A DNA stretch of 64,000 bases. It comes from Lytechinus pictus. Taxonomy: Eukaryota; Echinodermata; Echinoidea; Temnopleuroida; Toxopneustidae. The notes beneath the pieces were generated by a model. The model was not told where the DNA came from. It did not search any database and saw nothing but the letters and a program-made list of their open reading frames with translations. The stretch spans positions 29,228,001 to 29,292,000 of the forward strand of contig NC_087256.1 of the NCBI RefSeq assembly GCF_037042905.1, written 5' to 3'. This document shows positions 21,570 to 33,008 of the stretch, in pieces. Position 1 is the stretch's first letter. Every line of letters starts with the position of its first letter. Made by a program: the position numbers and the translations under genes.

Positions 21570-22529
21570 CTAATTTACTCATGGACAACATATGTTTCTT
21601 GGTTGTCATGTCTTTACATGATTAGTTTTACCAAGTAGTATTTAATTATTACCACAAAACAAATTGAAGTTCCTCGTTTGTTTGGACAGCAGGTTGAAAA
21701 ATGTTGTGAAAATGGCAAATTTTTCTAGCATGGAATCGCCCATTTGATGCATCGGTCTAAGTTGTTGTGTAAAACGTAGAATTGAAAATGTGTTGCTTTA
21801 GGACAAATTAGGTATTCTTTGATTTGAAATAGATATATATAGCCATTTAATATCTACCTATCATATTTCCCCTGTGTTTATAAGTATTTTTTTATATGAT
21901 TAGAATAGAATATGAAAGAAATTATTATCGAATGTTTTTTCATACGCCAGTTTAAGTTATTTTTTTGTGACTCGTTGATAGTTGTAAGAAAACAGGTATG
22001 GAGATATATTGTGATATTGTGATATACGAATACGATATACGAATAATGGCAATTCATTGTAATCTTATTCTTAAGGTGACCTTCACCCTGAAGTTGGTTT
22101 TAACTGAAAGAGCAAAGAGAATTCAGAAACATTTCGATGAAAGTGATGAAAATCCATGAATGATCACAGAAATAGGGTATTTTGTATGTTTTGAATCTGC
22201 GATGAACCTTAAAAAAGCTCCCCGATTCAAAGGTTCTCTAGATTCATGTATTAAAACTTTTCAAATATTTGAATTTATGATTCATGATTCTTTTTGATGG
22301 AATATATGCGCCAGCATTTTAAAGAAAAGAAGATAATTTTTTTTAAAAATATATATACAACATGCGTATCGTTTCCACAGTAGTGAGTCATTGCGTTATG
22401 TAAAATTCATTACTTTAAGTTTAAGTGTAATATTGTCGCGACAAATTCACCTGAATAAAGTAACACCTACACAACATAATTTTATTGATTACCGAGTTCT
22501 GATTATTCATATTTGACTATCTAATAGAC
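21570..22529. other. Intergenic DNA, nothing recognised
   Basis: A/T-rich; no coding frame or repeat ends supported. Confidence 0.4.
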
Positions 22530-22622
22530 TTGCATAGTTGCATACACACACGCACGTGCTCTCTCTCACGCACATACACACACTCACCCTCGCACATAAA
22601 CGCACACGGGCGCACCCACCCA
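22530..22622. repeat. CA/CGCA-rich low-complexity tract
   Basis: Imperfect CACACA and CGCACA repeats immediately 5' of the SINE at 22623. Confidence 0.8.
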
Positions 22623-22868
22623 CACTTGGTGGCTCAGTGGTACAGCGTTCGCCTCATGAACGGGAGGCCGTGGGTTCGATCACCGACCGAGCTACGTACC
22701 AGACTTGAAAATTGAAACCCTTCTGTCTTCTTGTCAGGAGCTCGATGTATGGGAATGAAGAAGTGTAGTAATAACATCATTTCATGCAAGGCACGTTGGG
22801 AGAACAGTTCACAATTATCATTATGGCTGAAGTGGCTACTCTGAGAAGGTATATTTAAGAATTATGTT
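22623..22868 (+). mobile_element. tRNA-derived SINE (family A), second copy
   Basis: The head TTGGTGGCTCAGTGGTACAG and B box GGTTCGATCACC match the SINE at 6863, as do the body segments TTCTGTCTTCTTG, AGTAATAACAT, GAAGTGGCTACTCTG. The B box carries a change and the tail is eroded. Confidence 0.85.
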
Positions 22869-23569
22869 TATCAGTATTATAAATGTACAGTGCGTATATC
22901 AATAAACAATTTAGACTTTTAAAAAGGTCATTGAAGTTGAAAGACGTACAACATAGGGGTATTTTCACATAATCTTTGATCTCATCTATGCAGATCAAAG
23001 TAAATTGTTAGACAGAATGTTGAGCTCGAAATCACTTTGCGCAAAATTCATTATATCCACGCTGTGTCAAGGGGAGACATGAAAAAAACAAAAACACGAA
23101 TCGATCTAATTGCATTGCTCATAATTGCTTGCGTCAAATAAATAATACAGACACATTGTTGGTTTTAATTACAACTTTTCTATCCGAATAATTATTTAAT
23201 ATTTAATCCTAGTTAATCCTAACTTTTAGGTTGTTTGGCCGAGCTAGATCTGAGCCCATATAAACCTAAACAAATCAATGTAAAAAAAAAGTTGATTTCA
23301 GATATCTCCAGTATTTTTATCATTAATTACTGTCATTTAAATGGGGTTAAATTTCATACCTAATTTCATTTTTTCTCCACACTTACCCCGGCATGTCAAG
23401 GAATAACGGTTCCATGTCGCCGGATTAAATGTCGTGTCACCGGAATAAGAGAAGAAGCAATCAAGCCTACATTAGCCATTCCATGCGAATTACTGCAACA
23501 TTTTAAACATTATCATCACGATAGTCTAGGTGTTTTGGAGGGGAGATCAAAGGCAGGGACGTCATCGAT
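22869..23569. other. Intergenic DNA, nothing recognised
   Basis: A/T-rich. The CGCCGGATTAAATGTCG / CACCGGAATAAG segment near 23420 is unassigned. Confidence 0.4.
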
Positions 23570-23765
23570 CCCCTAATTTTCAAATCGACCGTGCAGGATG
23601 TGCATATCACAATTTCATTGGATTAAGCGAAACTTTAAAATGCCATAACTTCCTTACTTTCCATTCGATTTCGATGATATCGTCGCTATTATGCTTGCCT
23701 ATTTTTTCTCTATGTATTCAAATCAATCATTCGTTGGGGTGGACTTGGCCTTTTAAAACGATGCA
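23570..23765. mobile_element. Half copy of the TTAA-type element (right end)
   Basis: It matches the right arm of the element at 53631-54234: GATGTGCATAT, AAGCGAAACT, AAAATGCCATAACTT, and the terminus GGGGTGGACTTGGCCTTTTAA. Confidence 0.75.
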
Positions 23766-23821
23766 GATTTTATGCACGCCAACGCCAACATACATTCCCT
23801 AAAAATCTTATTGATCACCTT

Positions 23822-24030
23822 GTTAAAGGTCAAGTCCACCAAAAATGTTGAATTGAGTGAATAGAGACAAAATCAAAGTAAATAATCGGCTAAAAAATTT
23901 CATAAAAATCGGATGTAAAATAAGAAAGTTATGACATTTTTTAAGTTTCGCTTATTTTTCACAAAACAATGATATGCCCAATTCAGTGGCATGCAAATTA
24001 GACAGTCGATGATATCTTTCACTCACTAGT
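23822..24030. mobile_element. Half copy of the TTAA-type element (left end)
   Basis: TTAA followed by AGGTCAAGTCCACC, then ATCGGATGTAAAATAAGAAAG and AGTTTCGCTTATTTTTCAC, as in the left arm of 53631-54234. It lies about 60 bp after a right-half copy, so the two halves stand in inside-out order. Confidence 0.75.
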
Positions 24031-25257
24031 TTCCGTCGCGATTGCGAAAACTCGCTATTGAACAAGTTATACTGCGGGACATTGAATACAATTACTTCTA
24101 CGATAGATTTGAATGACACATCAATGCGATCAGCTCAAATACATTCATTCAAAATCTAGGTAACTTGACATTCTATCACTAATGGACATGATCTAGTCAG
24201 TTACAAATACATGTAGCTCGCCATAATATTTTAGATATACATTTCGTTATATGAATAAGAAAGTATTGTTCTCCTCAATTAAACTGGGCGGACCTTGATC
24301 TTGAAATTATTTCAATCCTCAATCCTAAATACTTGATAATGATCATGATGGTTGTTTTTGACAAGAATATATATCTTTCATAAGAGCTGAAAGTACCAAT
24401 ATGGTGATTAAGTACAAGATTTCTTTAAAAAGTCTTAGAAATTGTCCAAGAAGGACAAATCACATCTCCGGCCTCGTCTAGTGAACCTCATGGATCTAGA
24501 CCTCGAATCTCGTCAATTGAACTTAAAGAAAATCTAAGATCTCGAAAACATATATAGCATAGTTTTCTCTTAATTAGTTTCTTGACTAAGTTCTCGCGGC
24601 CACTCGTCTTGTATTGTCTTGCAATCTATATAATCTCACATTACTCATCGCTAACAGCAAATGGTAAAAACGCTCTGAAAGAAGCAAACAATGGAAATAT
24701 AAAAAGAATAGGCATGCTTTTAGCACAAAAAAGCAACATGCCATACAGTTAAGACCTTCAAAGATGTTTTGCAAATAAATGTTGGCTATATAATGAATTA
24801 GCTATTTAGTTTCGTGGTCTTAATTTCCTCCAAATATCAGTTGGCAGTATAGGCCCGCATTATCAACAAACTAATGAATAAAAAAACGACTCATTAAGAA
24901 ACTTAATCGTATATCAATTTAATAAGTAAGATTTTTTGTTGATTTTTAATTGACATGTAGAACATGATAAATGACGATAATATCACATTGTAATTTTCAA
25001 AAGCTATAATACAATCACGAATAAAGCAATATCAAATATAAATACACACTCTACTGCTTAGAGTACTCAAACCAAGTATATACATAACTTTCAGTTTATT
25101 GGTTATAAATTTAAAACTTTCAAATACATCTGTCTATACTATCACATTCTTACGCGTTCATTTTTTGCATACTATTTTATACATTCACATTTTATACAAA
25201 TTTAACAATGCCTTATAATATTATATTATACTTTGTTGAAATTTGATTTGGTAGTAA
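24031..25257. other. Intergenic DNA, nothing recognised
   Basis: A/T-rich and low in repeats that can be recognised; no coding frame supported. Confidence 0.4.
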
Positions 25258-25447
25258 TGTTTCACCTGATTGCTAAGAAAGCATGGATGCTTGTAAGCAA
25301 GCAATCAGAAGACCAACGGCTTAAGGTCATCTCCGAGGGACCTGGTAATGAGGATTTAATTGCCTTACCAACGGGCATTATAGCGCACCATGTGAGAATC
25401 GACTCACCCTGGTCACCGGAATTCGAAACCCTCGCTGACTCGCTCCC
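25258..25447 (-). mobile_element. tRNA-derived SINE (family B), minus-strand copy
   Basis: Reverse-complemented, it follows the SINE at 49236-49440 nearly throughout: GGTTTCGAATTCCGGTGACC, TGGTGCGCTATAATGCCCG, TGGTAAGGCAATTAAATCC, CATTACCAGGTCCCTC and CTTAAGCCGTTGGTC. The A-box end is truncated (GAGCGAGTCAGCGAGG). Confidence 0.85.
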
Positions 25448-25983
25448 ACATAAAAAAGTGGTTATCCACTAGTTCTTATAGTCAATCAGTTGCTTCCAAC
25501 TCACTTCGATCCTTGATTTTCTTCTTTTTTTTTAATTGTGGTTTGTTTATAAAATAAAATTTGTAAATGTCACAACACGATCATATTCTGAATATCTATA
25601 TGACCAGTTTTCGTCTTGAAATATTATAATGGTGATAATTTGTATAGGGTGTAAGCGTATAAGTGCATTGTAGCAGGTAGGCCTATATAAGGAACATATT
25701 GTTTAGCTCTGCAAAAAGTAAATAATACTAATCTAAGAAACTCTGAGCTGCAAGTACTTTCTGGTAATTAAACTTGCGAACTTCATCCGATCATGGACCT
25801 ATTAAGAATGTGTACATACTATTTTTAAAAAAATAAAACACAAGTAAAGATAAATATACATGATAGGACTTGGACAGTCAGGACAATGCTCAACACACCG
25901 ATGAAGGGTATGAACGGCGACGCCACAAGAATTATTTTCCACAAAATGTATATGGCGAGCCATCCATCCCGTTGAAAAGCTAG
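25448..25983. other. 3' flank of GPCR 2
   Basis: On the - strand this is the sequence downstream of the GPCR 2 stop codon. One frame just after the stop (about 25975-25865) is strikingly hydrophobic, but it lacks a start and a clear splice context, so it is not called. Confidence 0.4.
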
Positions 25984-26742
25984 CTAGGTAGAAACAACAT
26001 AAACACCATGTTCGCGAACTCCACCGCGGCTGTCCTTGGGATCGGGGACGGTGCTCTCCTGCGTTTTAAGTGACAGTTCAGCTTTCCTCTCACCCTCCGC
26101 TTTACGACTCGGAGGTTTGCGCGTACAACAATTAATGAGATTGCGGAAATCGGTTAGTCGAGTCCAGTATATGATTGGATTAAGAATTCCGTTGAGTCCA
26201 AGTAGACCTCTTGCCACGTTGGCAAAGGCCCTGAAGCTAGAATTGAGCTTGAATGTATTGAAGTTGAAAACCCAGTCTGGTCTGACGTAGCTTATGAAGA
26301 AACTAAGACTGAGCGGGAGCGAACAGGCGATATTTGTTCCGACGACGAGCGCGAAAGTAATCAGCACTTTTTTATTCTGTTTGATGCGTTGTAGCAGCAT
26401 GCGGTTGGATAGCCCAACTTCGTGAGCGGCGTTTAAAATTGTCCAGTACACCGTTACATAGCAAACGGTGCAGATTGCATGGGATGCAACTGAGACAATA
26501 GGCAAAATGAGCGTTTCAAGTTCAACGCGTTCATCTTTGTTGAATAGTTTGATAGCTGTGAATGTCCCAAGTGGAACTAACCAAAATGCAATACTTGCTA
26601 CAACACAGCGTGGTGCGGTGACGAGGTTACGCTTGTTGAATGGATCAAAACGGATGATGATGAAGCGATGAATGGCGACCGCTAACGCGCTGAATATCCC
26701 AGTAATCACCACTGCGCGTGATCCCAAGTGAAGTATTGAAAT
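25984..26742 (-). CDS. Rhodopsin-like GPCR 2, exon 2 (residues 70-321)
   Basis: It starts after the acceptor CATTTCAG at 26743-26750 in phase 0 and ends at the TAG at 25984. Features run in the same order as in GPCR 1: TM3 ending AIHRFIIIRFDPF (arginine kept, no acidic residue before it), TM4 with FWLVP, TM5 with LILPI, the nearly identical QNKKVLITFALVVGTNI leading into TM6, and NPIIY (257-261) in TM7. TM6 reads CSLPL (209-213) where GPCR 1 has CWTPF, so the toggle tryptophan is lost. The C-terminal tail is longer (about 55 residues) and charged. No TM3/loop-2 cysteine pair is visible. It is probably a membrane receptor with altered activation; the ligand is unknown. Confidence 0.9.
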   Translation of the reverse strand: MSILHLGSRAVVITGIFSALAVAIHRFIIIRFDPFNKRNLVTAPRCVVASIAFWLVPLGTFTAIKLFNKDERVELETLILPIVSVASHAICTVCYVTVYWTILNAAHEVGLSNRMLLQRIKQNKKVLITFALVVGTNIACSLPLSLSFFISYVRPDWVFNFNTFKLNSSFRAFANVARGLLGLNGILNPIIYWTRLTDFRNLINCCTRKPPSRKAEGERKAELSLKTQESTVPDPKDSRGGVREHGVYVVST

Positions 26743-28253
26743 CTGAAATGAAATAGAAGTAATATAAAGAATATATTTAGATGATTACATGTAGGTACGC
26801 AATAAGAACGGTACGTGACTGCATGAGATTTGCCTCTGCGTTATTCATGGCGCCCTTAATATTACGGTCTTTGCCGGGTCTATTGGCCTTAGGCGTAGAT
26901 CCCCTGGATCAGTTGTGACTCGTCAGGGGGGCAGGGGTACGTCCCCTGCATGAGTTGTGACTCGTCAGGTGGGCAGTATGCCCTCTGCCCCCCCCCTTAG
27001 GTACGCTAGTGCTAATTGGTCTAACCTAATTAAACGTTAAGTTCGGAATTAACCAGTTCGAAGTTAACCATGGCATTAGGCATTAGACAAATCCAGATTT
27101 GAAATAACGTTAATGCGCTAGCCTAAGCTAGCCAAGCATTAAGTATTTGAGAATTGGATCTAGATATAGATCTAATCCTATAAGGCCTATGTAACTAATG
27201 TAAGGGTACCGGTAATTTGAGGGTGATGATTCATTATTTTGTGGCAACGTGAACGCAATAACGCGACGACCACTGACAATTAATTAAGTCCACACACATG
27301 CGTATTCTAATTCCGAAGACGCAAGTCATGAATATTCATATTGGCTTCCACAACTGCGGTGGGACAAAAATAATATCGCTGCCGGCGTCTTTGATAAATT
27401 GTGAACCTGCGGCATTGTAAACAACAATTTACAAGTACAAAACGATTAAGCGTAACATAATAATAACTTGTCAATGTTCCGCTATCTCGGAGGTCAAGAC
27501 TTTATTCCCTTTTCTCAAATATATCCAGTTTTAATAAACATGCATCTGAATCTAACAGGAATAGAGGGCTACAAAGTAGGTGAGCAGCCAAAACATGCCA
27601 AAGAAAGCAGGGAGATGGTCGGTGACGTAATGTCCCCTCCTTTACATGCAATCACTTTAAAATTTGAAAAAGAAAGGGACTGAAATAAAGACTTGGCAAC
27701 TTACTTTGCATATTAAAGTGGGGAAAAGACCGACGGAGAACCAGCTTAAGTGTTCAAGTCGCTATAGGCCCTAATACCCCGTCCACTTAAGATGACATTG
27801 ATTATGAGCACTCTGGGGACAAAGTTGCAACTTTCTACATCACTAATCGAAAACACCGTGCACCAATTACAGCAGAAAGGTGCACAACTTTACCAGCACG
27901 AAGTGTTATAAGTTATGAAATGTGTCGCCAATAAAGCTGTGCAGTTTTTTTTTTGTGGAGTGTTTGTGATGAATTAAAAAAGCAACTTGATTTGTCAAAA
28001 GAATATTGAGAGCCCCTGTTTTGTTTGTTTTGTATAGTAGTCTTTATTTAGTTCACAAACACACATAATCTGAAGACAAAATACTACAAAAAAAAATAAC
28101 ACAAATTATTACAGTTGAGCAGATACATACTAAACAAAGAAATGAATATACCATAACATTTAAATTCCAACTAGCAATGACTTCCTAGCTGAGCAATTTT
28201 GATCAAATAAAACTTATTGAGTAGTCTTTTCACTAACAGAGGCAGATACTTAC
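26743..28253 (-). other. Intron of GPCR 2
   Basis: 1511 bp, donor GTAAGT at 28253, acceptor CATTTCAG. It holds a partial poly-G MITE at 26893-27012 and otherwise A/T-rich DNA with no second gene. Confidence 0.8.
26893..27012. mobile_element. Partial poly-G MITE
   Basis: The right end CTTAGGTACGCTAGTG and the blocks TTGTGACTCGTCAGG (present twice) and GCCCTCTGCCCCCCC match the MITE at 17267-17477 in reverse orientation. The TGACTCGTCAGG block has been duplicated within about 60 bp. Confidence 0.8.
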
Positions 28254-28460
28254 ATTTATGTCTCGTAGGTATGAAAGGAGAATAGCAATGATCGTGAGGG
28301 CTGATGTGATGCAATCGACAATGGCGATATTACAAGTGAAGATATTCTGGGTCTTCCTCAGCCTTTTGCTGGCAATGATGGCGGCCACGGTGGCCGCGTT
28401 CATGCCGACGCTGATGCCGTGAAGTGACACGAGGACACTGTAGGTACTAAGACTGGACAT
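28254..28460 (-). CDS. Rhodopsin-like GPCR 2, exon 1 (residues 1-69)
   Basis: The ATG at 28460 opens 69 codons ending before the donor GTAAGT (28253). It encodes a short N-terminus, TM1 (about residues 7-30, with N21), the first intracellular loop SKRLRKTQNIF, nearly the same as in GPCR 1, and TM2 with D49 in NIAIVD. Length, phase and loop sequence match the first exon of GPCR 1, so the two genes descend from one two-exon ancestor and now face each other tail to tail. Confidence 0.9.
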
Positions 28461-29899
28461 TTCAGATATTTTGGTCTGAGTTCCGATTACAAATAGTAAC
28501 GGTTATGGAACTGATGGTGCGTAAAATACCTCGTTGTGATGGAAATTATTGTGTTTTTAAAATCAAATCTTCTCAAATGATTCTGAGATTAAAAGGTATT
28601 TTCTACAGATCTTGATACAGCTTTAGTAGAAACAGTACAAGAAACCTTCAAAGTCTGTTTCGGATGATACAGTACTGCAATTAAAGTGGTGCGATTCTTT
28701 GTCAGGGGTTTGGCTTTTATGCTTCCAATCCAAAAATCACATCGATTTCTGTTAATTTCACCCTCACTCTTATGATGATAATAATAATAATAGTAATAAT
28801 AATAATAGTCAGTTCTTGTATAGCGCATAACACAATATGAATAACGTCTCTATGCGCTTCCAAAGGACTTGGATATAATATATAGGGCCTTGCAGTTCAT
28901 TTTGTTCAGTGTGTTTTTCATCTGAATAGATCTAGAGCAAAGGAGTATCTGCTGCAAATGTCTTTGCTAACTTTTAAAAAAGGTTTTAATTACATTACTT
29001 TGTTTAATTGTTGGTGATCAAAGAAATCTGTCATGCCCTCTTTTTGGTCATACAGTATACGCCAACAATGCCCATGCAACTGAGAAATGACGGCATGTTT
29101 TCATAAAAAGATCGACCATATTGTTATGATAATTAATGGACCCTCATGTTTTCTTTTTAATAGTCATTACCTATGAAAGGAAATAAAAATATAATGCCCA
29201 TCAAAAGAAAACAAAAACTACACTCAAATCAACATTAAGATGACACAAAAACAAGGTTTGATGAAAAAGAGAGGCAAATCTTTAGAAAACACTGAGCTTC
29301 ACGAGATAACAAGTGTTTATCCATCATTGTGAGAGGATTCGCCGTTCGACTGATGGTCAATCTCTATCTTGTGTCGTTTCCGCCTCTCTCAAATGATCGT
29401 GTTTGGTTAAGCAAAATAATAATAGTGACTCGATCGGGTCAGTAAATAGATTTTGCCAATTGTAGGCCTATATATGAATAGGAAAAAGATGAGATGGTAA
29501 AATCGCAGATATGATGAGGAGATGAGGAGATTTTATTTCGGGGGTGGGGCGGATTTGGAATAGGTATAATGTGCAGCCCCATCGGAATCTGACTCCATAC
29601 CCTTAAGACCTGTTACTATGAAATGAGGGGCTTAAGATGGGCTTGATGGCCCGGCCTCTGCATTTGAGGGTGCTCGGAAACTCGAAAATGATATGGGGGT
29701 CTTCGAGAACTGACGCCTAGATTAGGTTTATAGGAAGGGGGTTGTCAATTAAAGGGGTGAAAATTATGATGCTTTGGAATTGCTGGCAATTAAAGGCGTG
29801 ATAATGGGGGATAAAGGCGAGAACTTAACTGTCATACATACCCTTGCTGCCATAAAGAACCCCAGATAAATGGTAATGATGTGTGACATGTAATAGAAA
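28461..29899. other. Upstream flank of GPCR 2 and intergenic DNA
   Basis: At 28770-28870 an (ATA)n run leads into TCTTGTATAGCGCATAACAC and ATGCGCTTCC, a repeat tail related in style to the one at 39255. The promoter of GPCR 2 should lie just above 28460, but no reliable core element was identified. Confidence 0.4.
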
Positions 29900-30235
29900 T
29901 GCCCCTTTCTCTCAATGTGGGCTCCTGGTGGGGCATACCTAACTGAAAAGAACAGTGTGCCACAGTACGCGTGTTCACAGTGTGGAACACAATGTGAAAT
30001 CACCTTCACACGTACTGATAATAAATTTGAGCATTTCAACGGTGTGAATCACATATTCGACTATGTGAACATGCACGTTAGCTGTGAACAGTCACATCAT
30101 ACTGTCGAGGTGTCCACAGTGTGAAAATATCTTCTAACTGTTGAATTTGAGCATTTTAACAGCAGCAGTGTGAACAATAGTCCACTATGTGAACACACTG
30201 TAATCACACCGTGTGACCATGATCATCTCTCCTCT
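29900..30235. repeat. Cluster of GTGTGAAC / GTTCACAC motifs
   Basis: About a dozen imperfect GTGTGAAC, TGTGAAC, TTCACAC and CAGTGTG motifs in both orientations over 330 bp, including the perfect palindrome TCACACCGTGTGA near 30205. It resembles a decayed minisatellite-cored inverted element. Confidence 0.65.
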
Positions 30236-30596
30236 GGATAGGTCCATCCATGCTGGTGTGACTCTGTGTTGGCGATGGTTTCAAAGATATCTTAAAGAAT
30301 CATGTAAAGTCACGTAGCTGGCGTAACTAAGGAGGGGGCGTGGGCACGTGCCCCTCCGAGTGGCTAGCGGCTGCATGACCGAAAAATAAACCGGGGATAG
30401 CGCATTTTGTAAGGCCCTTTAATTGTAACTATTGAAAAGGCGTTTCATAAGAAGTAAATTTGCACTGGTCTATAGGTGTTCATCCACTTCTAGCTGGTGC
30501 TCGCATTGCTTGTTAATGAAATACAATCCCTTTCATGAGGATTCCGATTAAACGGCGTTAAAACGTTCCATTTTCAAATTATTAACCAAATATTTT

Positions 30597-31118
30597 CCCC
30601 CGGGGGCGCCACTTACATTGACGAGTGGATACCATGCGCGACCAAAAAAAAAACACGTAAAAAAGGATGTCTTTTTCAAGATACGTAATAAGGGTGTCAA
30701 AACACTATGATAATGAAAAAAGGGTATCTATTTTCGCTTGGAAAGCTACGTGTTTAGGGTGAAATTTGCGAGTGTGTAAAAAATTAAGACTAATATGTTT
30801 ATAAAGGATGTACTTTTTGCCCCAAAACTCAACACTACGTGTTTAGAGGACGATTTTGCGCGAGATGTGGGAGATGGGGCTGTACTAAACACAATCAGGT
30901 AAAGGTAATACCGACTACAGTGACTTAACAGTAAAAATATCAGAGTACCGTTGTTTCCAATATCTGTTAAGGGTAGGGTTTCACACGCCAATACTCTTTA
31001 AGGGGTGCATTTTCAGAATATGGAAAATGCGTGTTTAGGGTGCTTTTCGAGACCCCATGCATGGTCGCGCATGGTATCCACTCGTCAATGGAAGTGCCCC
31101 CCCCCCCCCCCACCGGGG
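30597..31118. mobile_element. Non-autonomous element with GTTTAGGG motifs (copy 1)
   Basis: Terminal inverted repeats of about 42 bp share CATTGACGAGTGGATACC and ATGCGCGACC (30602-30643 and about 31065-31111), with C/G runs outside them. The interior repeats CGTGTTTAGGGTG-like motifs at about 30750, 30835 and 31033. Confidence 0.85.
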
Positions 31119-31752
31119 TTTTTCCTCGCACGTCGTACTTTTATTTTAGTTACTGACATACTATCATTTTCATGATTACTAAAAGTGCTTGCCCCTTTCT
31201 TTTGGTCTAAATAGGAGAAATTTTCAGCGCGCGCTCGCATTTTTTTATTAGGGAAATACGTGTGCTCTTCATGAGTCCATTATAACAGTGCTTGAAATGT
31301 CCCGTTTTCAGGTCTGTATTTCAAACATTTTCAGCTCACGTTATTTGATAATGTGGTACCTTTTCTTTATGAATACTTCCCATTCCTTTTCTCTCTTCTC
31401 TTTCAGCGAGCCTTTTGGTTTTATTTAGTACCATGTATTTTCTTTTGCTCTCTCATTATCTCCTTTTCTTCTCTTCTCTTTCCCTCTTGTTCTTCATTCC
31501 TCCCTTAATTCCGATTAATTTCACTTTCATCCCTTTTCCCCCCCACCCTTCCTCTTTTTTCTTTAACTTGATCTTTGTTTTTTCCTGATATTTTTCTCAA
31601 TTTTCCCTCCCCTTCACCACTTTCTGTTTATCGTGTTCACATTTACCTCCTCTTTTTCACTTCCTTTTTTTTTCTTTACATTTCTCCTCTCTCTCTCTCC
31701 CTTTCCTAAAAGGGGTGTGTAAAAAGACTGGAGAAATAACTTGGAATAATAT
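31119..31752. other. Intergenic DNA with pyrimidine-rich tract
   Basis: 31375-31700 is strongly C/T-rich on the + strand. No gene is visible. Confidence 0.6.
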
Positions 31753-32240
31753 CAGTCAAATATACTGCTGTACACATGCGTGACAAAAAAAAACCGCGTT
31801 TAAATGGGTGTATTTTTTTTCTTCAGTTTTTGGACGCGGGCCGCGCGTGCATTCGTTAAGGGTATCAAAAACACTTTTTTTAAAGGGTGCTTTTGAAAGA
31901 CTGGTCAATCGCGGAGTCAAACATATTTAGGGTATGTTTTTTTTTCAAAGGTTTTTTTTTTAAGACGAGCCAAACGTGCTTAGGGTATGTTTTTTCCCCC
32001 AAGCTTTTTCCTCCTCGTTTCTGAAGTGTTCGGGCCCGAGACAAAACTTGTTTAGGGGTCATATTTTGGCGACAACTTGTTCAGGGGCCAAAATGTGTAA
32101 ATGAAGCCCGCGAAAAACTTGTTTAGGGAGTTATTTTGCACACAGAGAAAAACTCATTTTGGAGGTGTTGGGAAATAATTTGGTCACGCATGTGTACAGC
32201 AATACATTTGACTGCCCCCCCCCCCCCGGGGGGGGGGGGG
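31753..32240. mobile_element. Non-autonomous element with GTTTAGGG motifs (copy 2) and C13G13 palindrome
   Basis: Inverted termini at 31753-31784 and 32183-32214 share TGCTGTACACATGCGTGAC. Inside, AACTTGTTTAGGGG-like motifs recur at about 31925, 31973, 32047, 32072 and 32118, each followed by a T-rich stretch. The right end abuts C13 followed by G13 (32215-32240). It differs from copy 1 at the termini but has the same internal motif type. Confidence 0.85.
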
Positions 32241-33008
32241 TCAACAAGGTATTGAATATGGGACAATTTTAAAAGGTGCTCTTATTGTTGTTGCATCTCA
32301 ACAAATTTTATTTTCAAGTAATGAATCTTTGATAAGTTTAAATTATCAAAATTTTACTATTCTGAAAGCGAGGACATTTTAACTTAGAGGGGCATGTATT
32401 TTGCCTTCTTAAAAGACACAATTCAGAGCACATATTGGGTGCAAAATTGTTTCTTTTAGGAACATCAAAAAAACCCTCTCATCCTAGCTATTTTACAATG
32501 CAATGAAATAATAAATCAAATGTTTTTTCCATGTTAATTCACATAAAATGTAAAATGAATTGTATTTATTAAAATTGGCAAATATACACACTACCACAAA
32601 GTACAAGATTTTTGAATTGATAGAAATAAAGTGAGCAATTTTACGCGTTTTTAAAACTTTAAAAACAGTATCAAAATATACTATTAAATACAATGGTGAT
32701 GTCTTATTGAGCATGCACATCGTCCAAAGATGCTCATAGCGCTAGCCCAGCAACTGTTCCTTTGTATAATATCCAATTATAAATATATTCAATAATATCA
32801 CATACATGTATTCACAATGCGATAATGAGATTGAGGTTATGAGATCAAGGAAAAATTAAATTGAGACAACATAGACAACCCTCCATCTTAGAAGTTTTAG
32901 CATTCAATGCTGGGTTTAAAAAAACTACAGTAATGCAAAATAATAAACTTCCCTACCAAAGCCTATATACATGGTAGATCAAGTATAAAAAATTAAGTAG
33001 AAATACTT
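32241..33008. other. A/T-rich DNA, possible 3' UTR
   Basis: Very A/T-rich and free of recognisable mobile elements. It could be the 3' untranslated region of the candidate exon at 33009-33133; no proof. Confidence 0.3.

Noticed and set aside
25865-25975. Hydrophobic frame after the GPCR 2 stop codon
   Set aside because: Looks membrane-like, but it has no start codon or trustworthy splice site and is too short to support.
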